A stretch of 64,000 nt of DNA, from assembly GCA_016235425.1 (NCBI GenBank), contig JACRLC010000037.1, positions 38,115 through 102,114 of the forward strand, written 5' to 3'. The notes under the pieces are model-generated. The model saw only the letters and a list, made by a program, of their open reading frames with translations. It searched no databases and was not told the DNA's origin. Both the position numbers and the translations under genes were made by a program. Within the stretch, counting starts at the first letter, position 1. The number at the start of each line of letters is the position of its first letter. Below, in pieces: positions 6,919 to 15,329 of this stretch. The stretch is from Chloroflexota bacterium. GTDB taxonomy: Bacteria > Chloroflexota > Anaerolineae > Anaerolineales > Villigracilaceae.

Positions 6919-8991
6919 ATGAATTCTCAGATAGAAAGTAACAAGCAAACCAACCTTTGGCGAGTCGTCCACGTTACGTGGGTTGTGCTCGCCCTCGCCG
7001 CGCTCGGCATGTTTGCCGCATCGCTTCCCGCGTATGCGCTGAGAGCCGTCGGCGCGCAGGCAAGTGTTGTTTACGACGCGCCGCCCGCCTTCGTTCGGGT
7101 GATCACCGTGGTGAACGTGCTCGCTTCGGTTGCCGCCGCGCTGACCTCCCTGGGGTTGGCGTTCGTCCTGTTCCGGCGCAAGCCACACGACCCGATGGCA
7201 ATGTATGTCTCGTTTTACCTGCTCGCGTATGGAGTCGTCGCGGCGGGCCCGCTGGGCATGCTCGATGGTTCGCGTCCGATGACCGAATCGGTCGCTATTC
7301 TCGCGGAAGTGGTTCTCCTCACGACGCCCACCATCACTCTCTTTTTCATTTTCCCAACAGGACAATTCGTTCCGCGCTGGACGCGCTGGGCATCCGTCCT
7401 GTCGGTAGTTTGGATCGGCGCGGGGGTCGCATTGGTTCGTCATCCGCCAAGCGCGTTCGATTTCTGGAGTTTATCAGGCCTGCTGTTAATGATATTAGCC
7501 TGGACATGTTTCGCTTTCTATGCTCCGATCCACCGCTACCGACGCGTTTCCAATTTGGCCGAGCGCCAGCAAACCAAGTGGGTTGTGTTTGGCATGGCTA
7601 TTTTTCTCGTACTGACCGCGCTAACGACGATCCCCTACTTCATCACGCAAGCCGCGCCGCGCGATGCGCCGCAACCATCCTGGGCGCTTGCCCTCAGTCC
7701 AGTGTGGTGGCTTTCATTGAGCATCCTGCCCCTGTCGCTGACAATCGCAGTGATGCGATACCGCTTGTTTGACATTGACATCATTATCAACCGCGCGCTG
7801 GTGTATGGCGCTCTCACTCTCAGCACCATGGCGATTTACGTTCTGGTGGTCGGCTACGTTGGAAACCTGTTTCAAAGCGGCGACAGGTCTGGCCTCGCTT
7901 TTCTCGCAACCGGATTGGTCGCGCTGATTTTCCAACCCATGCGCCTGTGGCTGCAACGCATCATCAATCGTCTCCTGTATGGAAACCGCGACAACCCTGC
8001 GGAAGTTTTATCAAACCTGGGCAAACGCCTCGAGTCGGTGGTTGCGCCCGATGCCATCCTCCCAGCCATTGTCGAATCGATTGCGAAGGCTTTGAGACTA
8101 CCTTACGTCGCGGTCATGCTCAAAGAGGGGACGGAATTTGTTTTAGCGGCAGACTATGGACAAAAACCCACTTCCAACCTGACGTGTGAGCGGGTCCCGT
8201 TAAATTATCGGAACGAACCGATCGGGCAGATCACCGTCTGTCGGCGCGGCGGCGAAGCCTCTTTCTCCTCAGACGAAAAAGCCCTGCTGGAAAATATCGC
8301 CCATCAAGTGAGCGTCGCCGCGTATGCCACGCAAGTGACGCGCGACCTGCAACGTTCACGCGAACGACTCGTCACCGCCCGCGAAGAGGAACGCCGCCGT
8401 CTGCGCCGCGACCTGCACGATGGGCTTGGCCCCAGCCTCGCCAGCCTGACGTTAAAGTTGGATGCGGCTCGCAATCAATTGAAACAGAATCCAGATCAAA
8501 CCGATGTCCTGCTGGGCGAGTTGAAATCCCAAACCCAATCCGCCATCGAAGACATCCGCCGACTCGTCTATAACCTGCGCCCGCCCGCGCTGGATGAACT
8601 GGGACTTTTCTCCGCCGTTCAGGAATATGCCGCCAATCTCGGCCGTGCGAAGTTATCGGTGCGGATCGAGCGGGACGGCGAATATCCCAAATTACCCGCC
8701 GCTGTTGAGGTGGCCGCGTACCGCATTATCTGCGAAGCGTTGACCAATGTCGCGAAACACTCACAGGCGACCGAATGTATTGTCCGATTGACATATAACG
8801 GCGACCTGCAAATAGACGTTCAGGATAACGGCATCGGCCTGCCGCAGGGAACGCACAGCGGTGTGGGAATGTTTTCGATGCGCGAGCGCGCCGCTGAATT
8901 GGGCGGAACATTCACGATCCAATCGAACGCGGGCGGCGGCGTTCACATCACCGCAAACCTGCCCTGCGAGGTTGCAACCGATGAACACTGA
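6919..8991 (+). CDS. Membrane-bound sensor histidine kinase (HisKA_3/NarX-DegS type) with GAF-like domain
   Basis: This 690-aa kinase should phosphorylate the response regulator that overlaps its 3' end. The N-terminal ~345 residues contain about eight hydrophobic segments, forming an integral-membrane sensor region. A GAF-like domain follows at ~365-470. The dimerisation/phosphoacceptor block '[13 protein letters not shown]' carries His500, and an ATPase domain has '[10 protein letters not shown]' and 'DNGIGLP'. The HisKA_3 family pairs with LuxR-type regulators, as here. The start at 6919 fits the promoter at 6881-6909. The ligand cannot be read from the sequence. The pair lies within the accessory stretch between gcvPB and its fragments. 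Confidence 0.9.
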   Translation: MNSQIESNKQTNLWRVVHVTWVVLALAALGMFAASLPAYALRAVGAQASVVYDAPPAFVRVITVVNVLASVAAALTSLGLAFVLFRRKPHDPMAMYVSFYLLAYGVVAAGPLGMLDGSRPMTESVAILAEVVLLTTPTITLFFIFPTGQFVPRWTRWASVLSVVWIGAGVALVRHPPSAFDFWSLSGLLLMILAWTCFAFYAPIHRYRRVSNLAERQQTKWVVFGMAIFLVLTALTTIPYFITQAAPRDAPQPSWALALSPVWWLSLSILPLSLTIAVMRYRLFDIDIIINRALVYGALTLSTMAIYVLVVGYVGNLFQSGDRSGLAFLATGLVALIFQPMRLWLQRIINRLLYGNRDNPAEVLSNLGKRLESVVAPDAILPAIVESIAKALRLPYVAVMLKEGTEFVLAADYGQKPTSNLTCERVPLNYRNEPIGQITVCRRGGEASFSSDEKALLENIAHQVSVAAYATQVTRDLQRSRERLVTAREEERRRLRRDLHDGLGPSLASLTLKLDAARNQLKQNPDQTDVLLGELKSQTQSAIEDIRRLVYNLRPPALDELGLFSAVQEYAANLGRAKLSVRIERDGEYPKLPAAVEVAAYRIICEALTNVAKHSQATECIVRLTYNGDLQIDVQDNGIGLPQGTHSGVGMFSMRERAAELGGTFTIQSNAGGGVHITANLPCEVATDEH

Positions 8992-9628
8992 ACCCATCCG
9001 CGTCTTGATCGTTGACGACCACGCGCCTTTCCGCGAGGGCTTGCGCGCCCTGCTGGCCTCCGTGCCAGAAATGGATGTGGCAGGTGAAGCAGAAAATGGC
9101 GATGATGCAATTCAGAAGGCCGCGAAACTGCAGCCTGACGTGATCTTGATGGATATTCAAATGCCCGGCATGAACGGCATCGAAGCCACGCGGCTCATCT
9201 TTCAGTCCAGTCCGCACATTGGTGTCATCGTGCTGACCATGTTCGAGGATGACGACTCAGTCTTTTCCGCCATGCGCGCGGGCGCGCGCGGGTATCTGCT
9301 CAAAGGGGCTGACCAGACCGAAATCCTGCGCGCCATCCATTCGGTCGCGAGCGGCGAAGCGTTGTTTGGTCCCAACATTGCCCGGCGGTTGATCAATTTC
9401 TTTGCCCAGCTTAATTCCAGGCCCCCGCATCCATTCCCCGAACTGACCGAGCGCGAGCGCGAAGTGCTCGATCTGCTGGCGCGTGGCACAGGCAATGCCG
9501 AGATCGCCGTGGCGCTGGTCATCAGCCAGAAGACCGTCCGCAATCACGTTTCGAATATTTTCAACAAACTACAAGTCGCCGACCGTGCACAAGCCATCAT
9601 CCGTGCCAGGAATGCCGGCCTGGGATAA
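8981..9628 (+). CDS. LuxR/NarL-type response regulator
   Basis: The product has 215 residues. The receiver domain (1-~125) has the acidic pair Asp12/Asp13, phosphoacceptor Asp58 in '[11 protein letters not shown]' and the Lys of 'YLLKGA'. The C-terminal LuxR helix-turn-helix begins at '[16 protein letters not shown]' and runs through '[20 protein letters not shown]'. The ATG at 8981 lies inside the kinase gene and overlaps it by 11 bases, so the two are translationally coupled and form a two-component system. Targets are unknown; the nearest downstream gene is in the opposite direction. A terminator hairpin lies at 9755. Confidence 0.92.
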   Translation: MNTEPIRVLIVDDHAPFREGLRALLASVPEMDVAGEAENGDDAIQKAAKLQPDVILMDIQMPGMNGIEATRLIFQSSPHIGVIVLTMFEDDDSVFSAMRAGARGYLLKGADQTEILRAIHSVASGEALFGPNIARRLINFFAQLNSRPPHPFPELTEREREVLDLLARGTGNAEIAVALVISQKTVRNHVSNIFNKLQVADRAQAIIRARNAGLG

Positions 9629-9630
9629 AA

Positions 9631-9717
9631 CACATCATTGGCCGCATGGATGAAGTCAAGGCCGCGAGGGAGTTGGTGTTGTGTTGTTGGCTGCCGGAAG
9701 ATTACGAGAAACAATAG
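9631..9717 (+). pseudogene. gcvPB: Remnant of gcvPB 3' end (last 25-28 codons)
   Basis: The frame reads [19 protein letters not shown] then WLPEDYEKQ and a stop. It matches the last residues of GcvPB at 5231 almost perfectly in protein but has many synonymous differences (for example CGC for AGG, GTC for GTG, GCC for GCG). There is no start codon or upstream part, so it cannot be expressed as a gene. It begins three bases after the response regulator stop and is followed by a hairpin terminator, the same arrangement as behind the intact gcvPB. Divergence at synonymous sites with intact protein sequence points to a related but non-identical gcvPB as source, not a recent local duplication. Confidence 0.85.
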
Positions 9718-9754
9718 TCAATTTTCAGTACTCAGTGTTCGGTGATCGAAAGAG

Positions 9755-9793
9755 AAGCTCTCCAAGACACAAGATCTCGGAGGGCTTTATTTT
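9755..9793 (+). terminator. Terminator behind the gcvPB remnant
   Basis: Arms AAGCTCTCC and GGAGGGCTT pair over 9 bases (one G-U) and are followed by TATTTTT. It would end the kinase/regulator transcript. Confidence 0.6.
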
Positions 9794-9808
9794 TCGCGCT
9801 TCTTATCC

Positions 9809-10555
9809 TTATTCCGGCGTCCAAAGCATCATATTGGTCATCTCACACGCTCTTCCAGAATGGAATGATCGAACCAAACCCAAATATGTTTCAGTTCGGG
9901 CAACTGGAAGCGTGTATCCTGTAATTTCTGTATCGATAGATACAAAGGCATCTTGACCTTGTATCAAAAGGGCAAAATCGGCTTCGGTCTGGTCACTTGG
10001 GTTAATAAGTCCTGTGCCAGTTATCTTGTCTAACTCGTCACCCCTCAACGGAGTGGTCCCTTCAAGCCATCGCACGAAATAAATCTTTGATTGAGCGAAC
10101 ATGATCTGGTAACCATCACCCAAGCTAACCGAACATCCTGGATCTTTGGAAGTTTCTTCTGTGGTAGACCAATCAAAGTGAGCTGTAAAAAGAAAATCCG
10201 ATAATGTTTCGTCATATCTCCAAGACTTGGCTAATCCGTCATTGCTTTGATTCCAATTTTGCTCCAACAGATTCAACTCAACAGCTTCCCCCTCCATTGA
10301 TTCCAAATATCCATTTTCCGCAAACATATTCAATACGGTGGCGACTTTATCCGCCCTCTGCGTAGCAACAATATCCGGTGTCGGCGAGTGCGTTACTGTT
10401 GCGGTGGGGACCGGGGTGTTTGTCGGCGTAGGGATCTGAGTATCGGTGGGAATAGCCGTGGGGGTTTCCGCTGGTTCAATCGCAACACAGGCAGACAACG
10501 CCATGAACAATATAGCAATGAATAAGATGGTTGAAATTGAGCGATAAGATTTCAT
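9809..10555 (-). CDS. Secreted lipoprotein with Thr/Pro-rich linker, unknown function
   Basis: The product has 248 residues. The start is the ATG at 10553-10555, preceded by AAAGGAGG at optimal spacing; the open frame upstream is not needed. Residues 1-24 are a lipoprotein signal ending in the lipobox 'LSAC', so it should be anchored by Cys24. Residues ~28-58 are Thr/Pro/Ile-rich spacer repeats. The remaining ~185 residues form a globular domain with no motif I recognise. It is a single-gene transcript from the promoter at 10601-10628. It lies between the two gcvPB remnants, so it may have arrived with the same rearrangements. Confidence 0.8.
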   Translation of the reverse strand: MKSYRSISTILFIAILFMALSACVAIEPAETPTAIPTDTQIPTPTNTPVPTATVTHSPTPDIVATQRADKVATVLNMFAENGYLESMEGEAVELNLLEQNWNQSNDGLAKSWRYDETLSDFLFTAHFDWSTTEETSKDPGCSVSLGDGYQIMFAQSKIYFVRWLEGTTPLRGDELDKITGTGLINPSDQTEADFALLIQGQDAFVSIDTEITGYTLPVARTETYLGLVRSFHSGRACEMTNMMLWTPE

Positions 10556-10600
10556 TTTGTCCTCCTTTGAACAACCTTGCAGGGTCACATGGCTGGTTCC

Positions 10601-10628
10601 ATAATACGACTTTTCTACTGCTTGTCAA
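10601..10628 (-). promoter_or_regulatory. Promoter of the lipoprotein gene
   Basis: Read on the minus strand: TTGACA (10628-10623), 16-base spacer, TATTAT (10606-10601). The predicted start is ~40 bases before the ATG at 10555. Confidence 0.65.
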
Positions 10629-10730
10629 TAGACACTTGTACTCAATTTGAAAATCTATTACTACTATTTCTCTCTAAATAGACAGAACCAAAATGGCTTA
10701 CAATAAAGCTAACCCACTCAAGGAGCAACA

Positions 10731-10869
10731 ATGTAGCGCGAAAAAGCCATCGGCCACCTGCTGGAGACCTCTTCCAGTGCAACGAGATCACCGTGCATCT
10801 CATCTACAAACAACTGGCAAAAACCGTAAAGGCGCCTGAAAACCGCAAAGTCCTCAGGCAGAACGCTAA
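10731..10869 (+). pseudogene. Broken ferritin-like (rubrerythrin/VIT-associated type) N-terminal remnant
   Basis: An AAGGAG site precedes ATG at 10731, but the second codon is TAG. Downstream, 'REKAIGHLLE' is read in that frame. After a frame change near 10765 the sequence continues as '[20 protein letters not shown]' then '[10 protein letters not shown]'. This resembles the start of small ferritin-like proteins of the type 'IHRIYLALAKREKDPENR'. The sequence then runs directly into the gcvPB remnant at 10872. With a nonsense codon, a frameshift and a missing 3' part it is dead. The family call is from memory and moderate. Confidence 0.55.
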
Positions 10870-10871
10870 CG

Positions 10872-11114
10872 ACAAACTACTTCCTGCTCATCGTCCACGA
10901 AGCGCTGATGATCGAACCGACCGAAACCGAGAACAAGGACACCCTCGACCGTTTCGCCGATGCCCTGATCCAGATCGCGGAGGAAGCCAAGTCCCAACCC
11001 GAACTGCTCCACGAAGCCCCGCACAAGACGCCGTTCGGCAGAATGGACGAAGTGAAGGCTGCACGCGAGCTGGTGCTGTGTTGCTGGCTGCCGGAGAATT
11101 ACAGTGAAGAGTGA
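10872..11114 (+). pseudogene. gcvPB: Remnant of gcvPB 3' end (last 80 codons)
   Basis: From 10872 the frame encodes '[20 protein letters not shown]' through '[19 protein letters not shown]' to a TGA at 11112-11114, matching the C-terminal ~80 residues of the intact GcvPB. There are many synonymous and a few amino-acid differences (Leu for Pro after NYF, Gln-Pro-Glu for Ser-Pro-Asp). The 5' boundary is abrupt and joins a broken ferritin-like remnant. As at the other copies, a strong terminator follows. This is the third gcvPB end in 6 kb. Confidence 0.9.
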
Positions 11115-11170
11115 ATAGAGAGCAGTGAATTGTGAATGGTTGTTCAGTGAGCAGTCATCAGTAAAATAGG

Positions 11171-11205
11171 AAAGCCTCGGAGCGCTGAAATGCTCCGAGG
11201 CTTTT
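11171..11205 (+). terminator. Strong terminator behind the second gcvPB remnant
   Basis: Arms AAAGCCTCGGAGC and GCTCCGAGGCTTT pair over 13 bases, followed by T residues. A second, weaker GGAGA/TCTCC hairpin with a T-run follows at 11212-11237. From there to the next gene at 11405 I see no further gene, only possible promoter-like TTGACA (11246) and TATACT elements. Confidence 0.8.
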
Positions 11206-11404
11206 GATTTTGGAGAAATCAAACTCTCCGGGGCTTTTTTCGTTTGACAGGCGTGCTATACTGTAATTGACATTCCATTGGATTAAAACAATGCGGTCTG
11301 AAGTTTGTTGCTTATTGTTTTTCATGCTTCTTGCAGGTTGAAAATCTTAAAATTACTTGCTTGAGCCTGATATTCCATAAGTTTCATGGCATCAGAGGTT
11401 GGAT

Positions 11405-12754
11405 GTGGAACATATCAAGTTCCTCCTCATCAATCCGACATCTCCCGTATGGCGTGTCCAGGGTGGAGAACGTCCGCGCCAGTCCCGCCTTTTCCGATTC
11501 TCCATGCTGCCGAGCCTCTATGTCGCCGCATCCATGCCTCCCTACGTGGAAACAAAAATCATTGACGAAGAAGTGGAACCGATTGATTTCGACATGGATG
11601 CCGATCTGATCGGGATCACATTCATGACCTACAATGCTCCACGCGCCTACGAGATCGCTGATAAATTTCGCGGCGAGAAAGGCAAGCCGGTCATCTTTGG
11701 GGGCTACCATCCCACCTTCATGCCGGAAGAGGCAATTCAACATGCCGAGGCGGTGTGCATTGGAGAGGCAGAAGGTAATGTGCCGCGCATGATGGAGGAT
11801 TTCACCGCAGGCAAACTCAAGCAGTTCTATTCAAGTGAGCCGGTCGAGCTGACAGGGCTGCCAAAACCAGATTACACCCTCATACGGAAGCAGGAATACG
11901 CACCAGTGGATACCCTGCAGGCCACCCGTGGCTGCAACTATCAATGCAGCTTTTGTTCTGTTTCGGCATTCCATCACCACCACTTCAGGGTCCGCCCGGT
12001 GGCCGAGGTGATTGATGAACTGAGGTCCCTCGGGCGATATGTGCTCTTCATGGACGATAACATTATCGGTAACCGCGAATATGCAAAACAGCTTTTCGCT
12101 GAAATGATCCCCCTCAGGAAGCGCTGGTTCAGCCAATGCGGCCTGGGAATCGCCGACGATGAGGAACTGCTTCACCTGGCGTCCAGCAGCGGATGTCAGG
12201 GCCTGTTCATTGGATTCGAGAGTCTTTCGGACGAGGAATTGCGTTCCTGGAAGAAGAGAACCAATTTGGGAAAAAATTACCTCGCCATTATTCGCAAGCT
12301 TCACGCAGCCGGGATAGCAGTCTGCGCCGCCTTTATGTTTGGCGGCGACAACGACACACCCGATGTGTTCGAGCGGGCCCTGGAGTTTCTGCTGGAAGCC
12401 AACGTGGAGACGATACAAACAACGAGGCTGACTCCATTTCCCGGCACGCCCCTGTTTGCCGAGCTGGACCGGCAGGGACGCATCTTCGACAAGAACTGGT
12501 CCCACTACGATTTCAACAACGTTGTTTTCGAGCCTCTCCACATGAGTCGTGCAATCCTCGACAAGGGTGTGGCCTGGGTGTTACGAGAGTTCCACACGCG
12601 CAACAGGGTCGCGCGGAGAGTCTGGAAAAGCCTCCAATACCTGGATCCGGGGTTGGTGCTGGGCGGCGTCCTGCCTTTGAATTTGGGCTGGCGGCAAAAA
12701 CTTACGGCAGACGGAAGCTTCCAGCGAGGCACTGTAGAGGAGAAACATGGATAA
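11405..12754 (+). CDS. B12-binding-domain radical SAM protein
   Basis: The product has 449 residues. The N-terminal ~140 residues form a Rossmann-like cobalamin-binding domain ('FLLINPTSP', 'VIFGGYHPT'). The radical SAM domain has the 4Fe-4S motif C-x3-C-x2-C at Cys177, Cys181 and Cys184 in 'RGCNYQCSFCS'. The C-terminal ~130 residues resemble the extension of BchE/HpnJ-like enzymes ('TRLTPFPGTPLF'). Such enzymes methylate or rearrange unactivated carbons of lipids, porphyrins or peptides; the substrate here is unknown. I favour the GTG at 11405 because AGAGG lies 6 bases upstream; a TTG at 11399 is the alternative. The 3' end overlaps the next gene by 8 bases. Confidence 0.88.
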   Translation: MEHIKFLLINPTSPVWRVQGGERPRQSRLFRFSMLPSLYVAASMPPYVETKIIDEEVEPIDFDMDADLIGITFMTYNAPRAYEIADKFRGEKGKPVIFGGYHPTFMPEEAIQHAEAVCIGEAEGNVPRMMEDFTAGKLKQFYSSEPVELTGLPKPDYTLIRKQEYAPVDTLQATRGCNYQCSFCSVSAFHHHHFRVRPVAEVIDELRSLGRYVLFMDDNIIGNREYAKQLFAEMIPLRKRWFSQCGLGIADDEELLHLASSSGCQGLFIGFESLSDEELRSWKKRTNLGKNYLAIIRKLHAAGIAVCAAFMFGGDNDTPDVFERALEFLLEANVETIQTTRLTPFPGTPLFAELDRQGRIFDKNWSHYDFNNVVFEPLHMSRAILDKGVAWVLREFHTRNRVARRVWKSLQYLDPGLVLGGVLPLNLGWRQKLTADGSFQRGTVEEKHG

Positions 12755-13493
12755 AAAGATCCTGGTTGCATCCATTGGGGCAGTGGCTGTGGTATCTGCG
12801 GCATTCATAGGTTATTTGTCTGCCATCAAACCTGTTGAGAAGGAAATCGAAGCGACCCAGACTGCAGAGGCAAAAATGTCGGCAATCGCGCAATTGCCGA
12901 CATCAACCATAAAACCACCACAGACACCCATCCCAACAGAGACCCTTACGCCCGCTATTACTCAAACATTGACCCCGATACCGCTCGTCATTGTAGATAC
13001 CGGCAGTCTTATCGGGTGGATACCTGACTTTGACAGTTCACATGGGGACAACACAATCAATGATGTTAACCTGATGGAAGGCGCAATCGAACTCATCTAT
13101 GATGTCGGGAAGGATGGGTATGTAATCATAACGAAAGATATCAAGCCCGGAATATTATTGGAAACAGAGGGAATACGCTTTCTTTACAAGGGCAGGGGAG
13201 CGCCCAATGCCATTGAATTTAAACTCATGCTGAGATACCCAGGCGATAGTGGCGACACAGCGTATGGAATATTATGGAATAGGGCAACAGAGACCAATAA
13301 CAAATGGGTGGAAATGATCGTGCCATACAGTGACATGTTGTGTTGGTGGCCTGATGATTATTGTATATTACATGGAGATTTGCTGGATCCAATGATGGTG
13401 GACAGGCTGGATTTCGTTGTGTCCTATAAATCTGGAAGCATTGAAGGGTCGGGCTGGGTGCTCTTTAAGGATGTCTTTGGAATGCGACCCTAG
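12747..13493 (+). CDS. Membrane-anchored surface protein with Thr/Pro linker and CBM-like beta domain
   Basis: The product has 248 residues. Residues ~5-27 form one N-terminal membrane anchor, a charged stretch and a Thr/Pro-rich linker follow (to ~80), then an extracellular beta-rich domain of ~165 residues ending 'GSGWVLFKDVFGM'. The domain resembles the jelly-roll carbohydrate-binding (CIA30/CBM-like) folds in which a final strand reads 'xGWVLFKDV'; this is an impression, not a match I can score. It overlaps the radical SAM gene by 8 bases, so the two are co-translated. The enzyme may modify a substrate presented or exported with this protein. Confidence 0.75.
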   Translation: MDKKILVASIGAVAVVSAAFIGYLSAIKPVEKEIEATQTAEAKMSAIAQLPTSTIKPPQTPIPTETLTPAITQTLTPIPLVIVDTGSLIGWIPDFDSSHGDNTINDVNLMEGAIELIYDVGKDGYVIITKDIKPGILLETEGIRFLYKGRGAPNAIEFKLMLRYPGDSGDTAYGILWNRATETNNKWVEMIVPYSDMLCWWPDDYCILHGDLLDPMMVDRLDFVVSYKSGSIEGSGWVLFKDVFGMRP

Positions 13494-13649
13494 GCGTTTA
13501 CGCAAACCGCTGGGCCGCGAAAATATATCCCGGCACCAAATGCCCGGATAACAATATGAGAGAATTGAAGGAAGATGGCTGGGCTTGCAACACTGTCTGA
13601 GCGCCTGTCTGGAATTTGGATAATTCATGTGTTCAGGAAGGAAAACAAG

Positions 13650-13982
13650 ATGAAACAGCAACAGCAAGAGGAACTTGAGCGACGGAAAAAAGAGCGGCAG
13701 GAACTGGAACAGCAACAGGACCAGAAACGAAAACTGCGGCAACAGGAACAGCAGGAACTGGAGCAGGAGCAGGAACAGAGACGAAAACTACAGCAGGAGA
13801 ATCAACAGGAACTGGATCTGCAACAGGACCAGAAACGAAAACCTCTGCAAGAAGAACAGCAGGAACTGGAACAACAACAGGAGCAAAAACGAAAGCGGCG
13901 GAAACAGGAACAGCAGGAGCTGGAACAGCAACAGGACCAGAAACGAAAAATGCGGCAACAGGAGCCACAGAAGAAGAAATAG
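13650..13982 (+). CDS. Low-complexity Gln/Glu/Lys/Arg protein with five 18-residue repeats
   Basis: The product has 110 residues. The ATG at 13650 follows AAGGAA; the frame is open upstream to 13575 but without a better site. After 'MKQQQQEELERRKKERQ' come five repeats with consensus QELEQQQDQKRKLRQQEQ, then 'QKKK'. With no Pro or Gly except one Pro in unit 3 and one at the end of unit 5, and alternating acidic and basic residues, it should be one long charged alpha-helix or coiled coil. There is no signal peptide or membrane segment. The DNA repeats are diverged, so the frame has been kept while units drifted, which favours a real gene. Function unknown. Confidence 0.55.
   Translation: MKQQQQEELERRKKERQELEQQQDQKRKLRQQEQQELEQEQEQRRKLQQENQQELDLQQDQKRKPLQEEQQELEQQQEQKRKRRKQEQQELEQQQDQKRKMRQQEPQKKK
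13698..13967 (+). repeat. Five tandem 54-bp repeats
   Basis: Exactly five units of 54 bases (270 in all), each starting CAGGAACTGGA or CAGGAGCTGGA and coding for 18 residues. Units differ from each other mostly by single-base changes, and the period is never broken. Confidence 0.9.
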
Positions 13983-14090
13983 CTGGCGCTGAAATCGTTC
14001 GGCTAATCGTGCAATGGCAGATTTGACCTCTTGCATAAGTGCGTGCAACATAGCTACAGAGAGCACAAGACCCATTTCTGAAGGCGAACC

Positions 14091-14429
14091 ATGCCAATTT
14101 CTGAAGAGGCGCTCACAGGACTACGCGCCGCTATTCAATGGAATCCTTATGGAGCCAGAGAACTGCTGGCGATCCTAAAAGAGTTTCCTGCGTGGATGAA
14201 GTATAAAGACGATCCCTATGGGCCGCTGGGCCTGATACTGTTCGGGGTTGTTCCACGACGGCGGATCGCGGATGGTTTAAGTGTGCCGATGAAGACTGCT
14301 CCGTTCCCCGAAGATAAGTTCACTGCGTGCCGGGTCTTTGGAGGTGAGTGGAAACAACGCGCCTTCACTAAACAGGAACTGGCAGACAGCATTGAAGCCA
14401 TATTGGCCGAACTGAACATCAGATTCTAA
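14091..14429 (+). CDS. Hypothetical protein, 112 aa
   Basis: A soluble, mixed alpha/beta protein without signal peptide or membrane segment. Distinct stretches are 'WNPYGARELLAILKEF', 'DPYGPLGLILFGVVPRRR' and a C-terminal helix 'ADSIEAILAELNIRF'. The ATG at 14091 has only a weak upstream AAGG site. It follows the repeat protein by 108 bases in the same direction and is ended by the terminator at 14461. I do not recognise a family. Confidence 0.6.
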   Translation: MPISEEALTGLRAAIQWNPYGARELLAILKEFPAWMKYKDDPYGPLGLILFGVVPRRRIADGLSVPMKTAPFPEDKFTACRVFGGEWKQRAFTKQELADSIEAILAELNIRF

Positions 14430-14460
14430 GTTGAGTTTTATCCACTACTACGCTTTCCCA

Positions 14461-14494
14461 AACCGATCCTCCCCGATCGGTTTTCTTTTTTTTC
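14461..14494 (+). terminator. Terminator with AACCGATC/GATCGGTT stem
   Basis: An 8-bp perfect stem with a CTCCCC loop followed by a long T-rich run (TTTTCTTTTTTTT). It lies 32 bases after the stop of the 112-aa gene. Confidence 0.85.
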
Positions 14495-14499
14495 CCTGC

Positions 14500-14527
14500 T
14501 TGACACCCCCACCATACGGCCTATACT
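14500..14527 (+). promoter_or_regulatory. Promoter of the methyltransferase operon
   Basis: A perfect TTGACA at 14500-14505 and TATACT at 14522-14527 with a 16-base spacer lie directly after the terminator. The ATG at 14558 is ~25 bases from the predicted start. Confidence 0.7.
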
Positions 14528-14557
14528 AAAGAAAACGATAAAACGGGAGAGTTAATT

Positions 14558-15325
14558 ATGGACTTCAAAGGCATGGATCAACTCCGCAGGCACGTTCCCG
14601 ATTTGAACTCAAGGAGAGGAAATATACGGGTCGGGTTGTACGCGCTGGGCCTGTTTCTGCTCGTCACCTACTATTTCGTCACCACCGACCAAATCCCCAC
14701 CTGGAGCATAGACAGCCAGATCGTCGTCCTTGCGCTGGGGTTTCTCGTAATGGGTCTCTTTTTCTCCCGCAAAAAATCCTACAAGGAAAAATACGGCGAA
14801 CTCGCCTACCGCAACGCCTTTGCTCATTACGGCCTGCCCGGGCTGGCGCTCATCCTGGCGGCCGTCGCGCACGCCGGTTACATGAATGGCCCGCAGATTC
14901 CGCCAGGCTGGTGGACTCTCGTCTTCACACTGCTTGGCTGGCTCATGCTCATCATCGGCGCGGCGCTATGGGTTCGCTCGATCTTTGCCTTCGGTGCAGA
15001 TAACCTCGCACTGCTCTACGTGTATTACCCGGAAGAAGGTCAAATCGTCAACTCGAGCATCTACAGCATTTTGCGCCATCCCGTTTACGCGGGCGTCCTG
15101 CGAATTGGGATTGGTCTCGCACTCCTCAACGGCAATGCCAACGCTCTCGCCTTCGCCATCCTCATGCCGCTGGGGCTCTTCGGCTGGATTCGCCTCGTGG
15201 AGGAAAAAGAATTAATCGAGCGTTTCGGCCAGCCCTATTTGGAATATCGCAAACGCATCCCAGCCTTCTGGCCGCGCGTGAGCGACCTCGGAAAATTCTT
15301 CACGTTTCTTCTTACGGGAAAATAG
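14558..15325 (+). CDS. Isoprenylcysteine carboxyl methyltransferase-like (ICMT/PEMT) membrane protein
   Basis: The product has 255 residues. Hydrophobic segments lie around 26-43, 55-70, 90-108, 118-142 and 185-208, giving about five membrane passes. The C-terminal part shows the family signature 'YSILRHPVYAGVL' (~170-182) followed by 'EEKELIERFGQPYLEYRKRI', where the SAM-binding region and final helix of ICMT-like methyltransferases lie. Bacterial members methylate lipids, isoprenoids or small molecules; the substrate is unknown. GGGAG precedes the ATG. It is the first gene of a tight run: the next starts 4 bases after its stop, and the third overlaps the second by 4. Confidence 0.8.
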   Translation: MDFKGMDQLRRHVPDLNSRRGNIRVGLYALGLFLLVTYYFVTTDQIPTWSIDSQIVVLALGFLVMGLFFSRKKSYKEKYGELAYRNAFAHYGLPGLALILAAVAHAGYMNGPQIPPGWWTLVFTLLGWLMLIIGAALWVRSIFAFGADNLALLYVYYPEEGQIVNSSIYSILRHPVYAGVLRIGIGLALLNGNANALAFAILMPLGLFGWIRLVEEKELIERFGQPYLEYRKRIPAFWPRVSDLGKFFTFLLTGK

Positions 15326-15329
15326 CAAC

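Noticed and set aside
13698..13967. Five 54-bp repeats considered as a CRISPR array or as an untranslated satellite
   Set aside because: Units are contiguous without spacers and keep a single reading frame with a helix-forming consensus.
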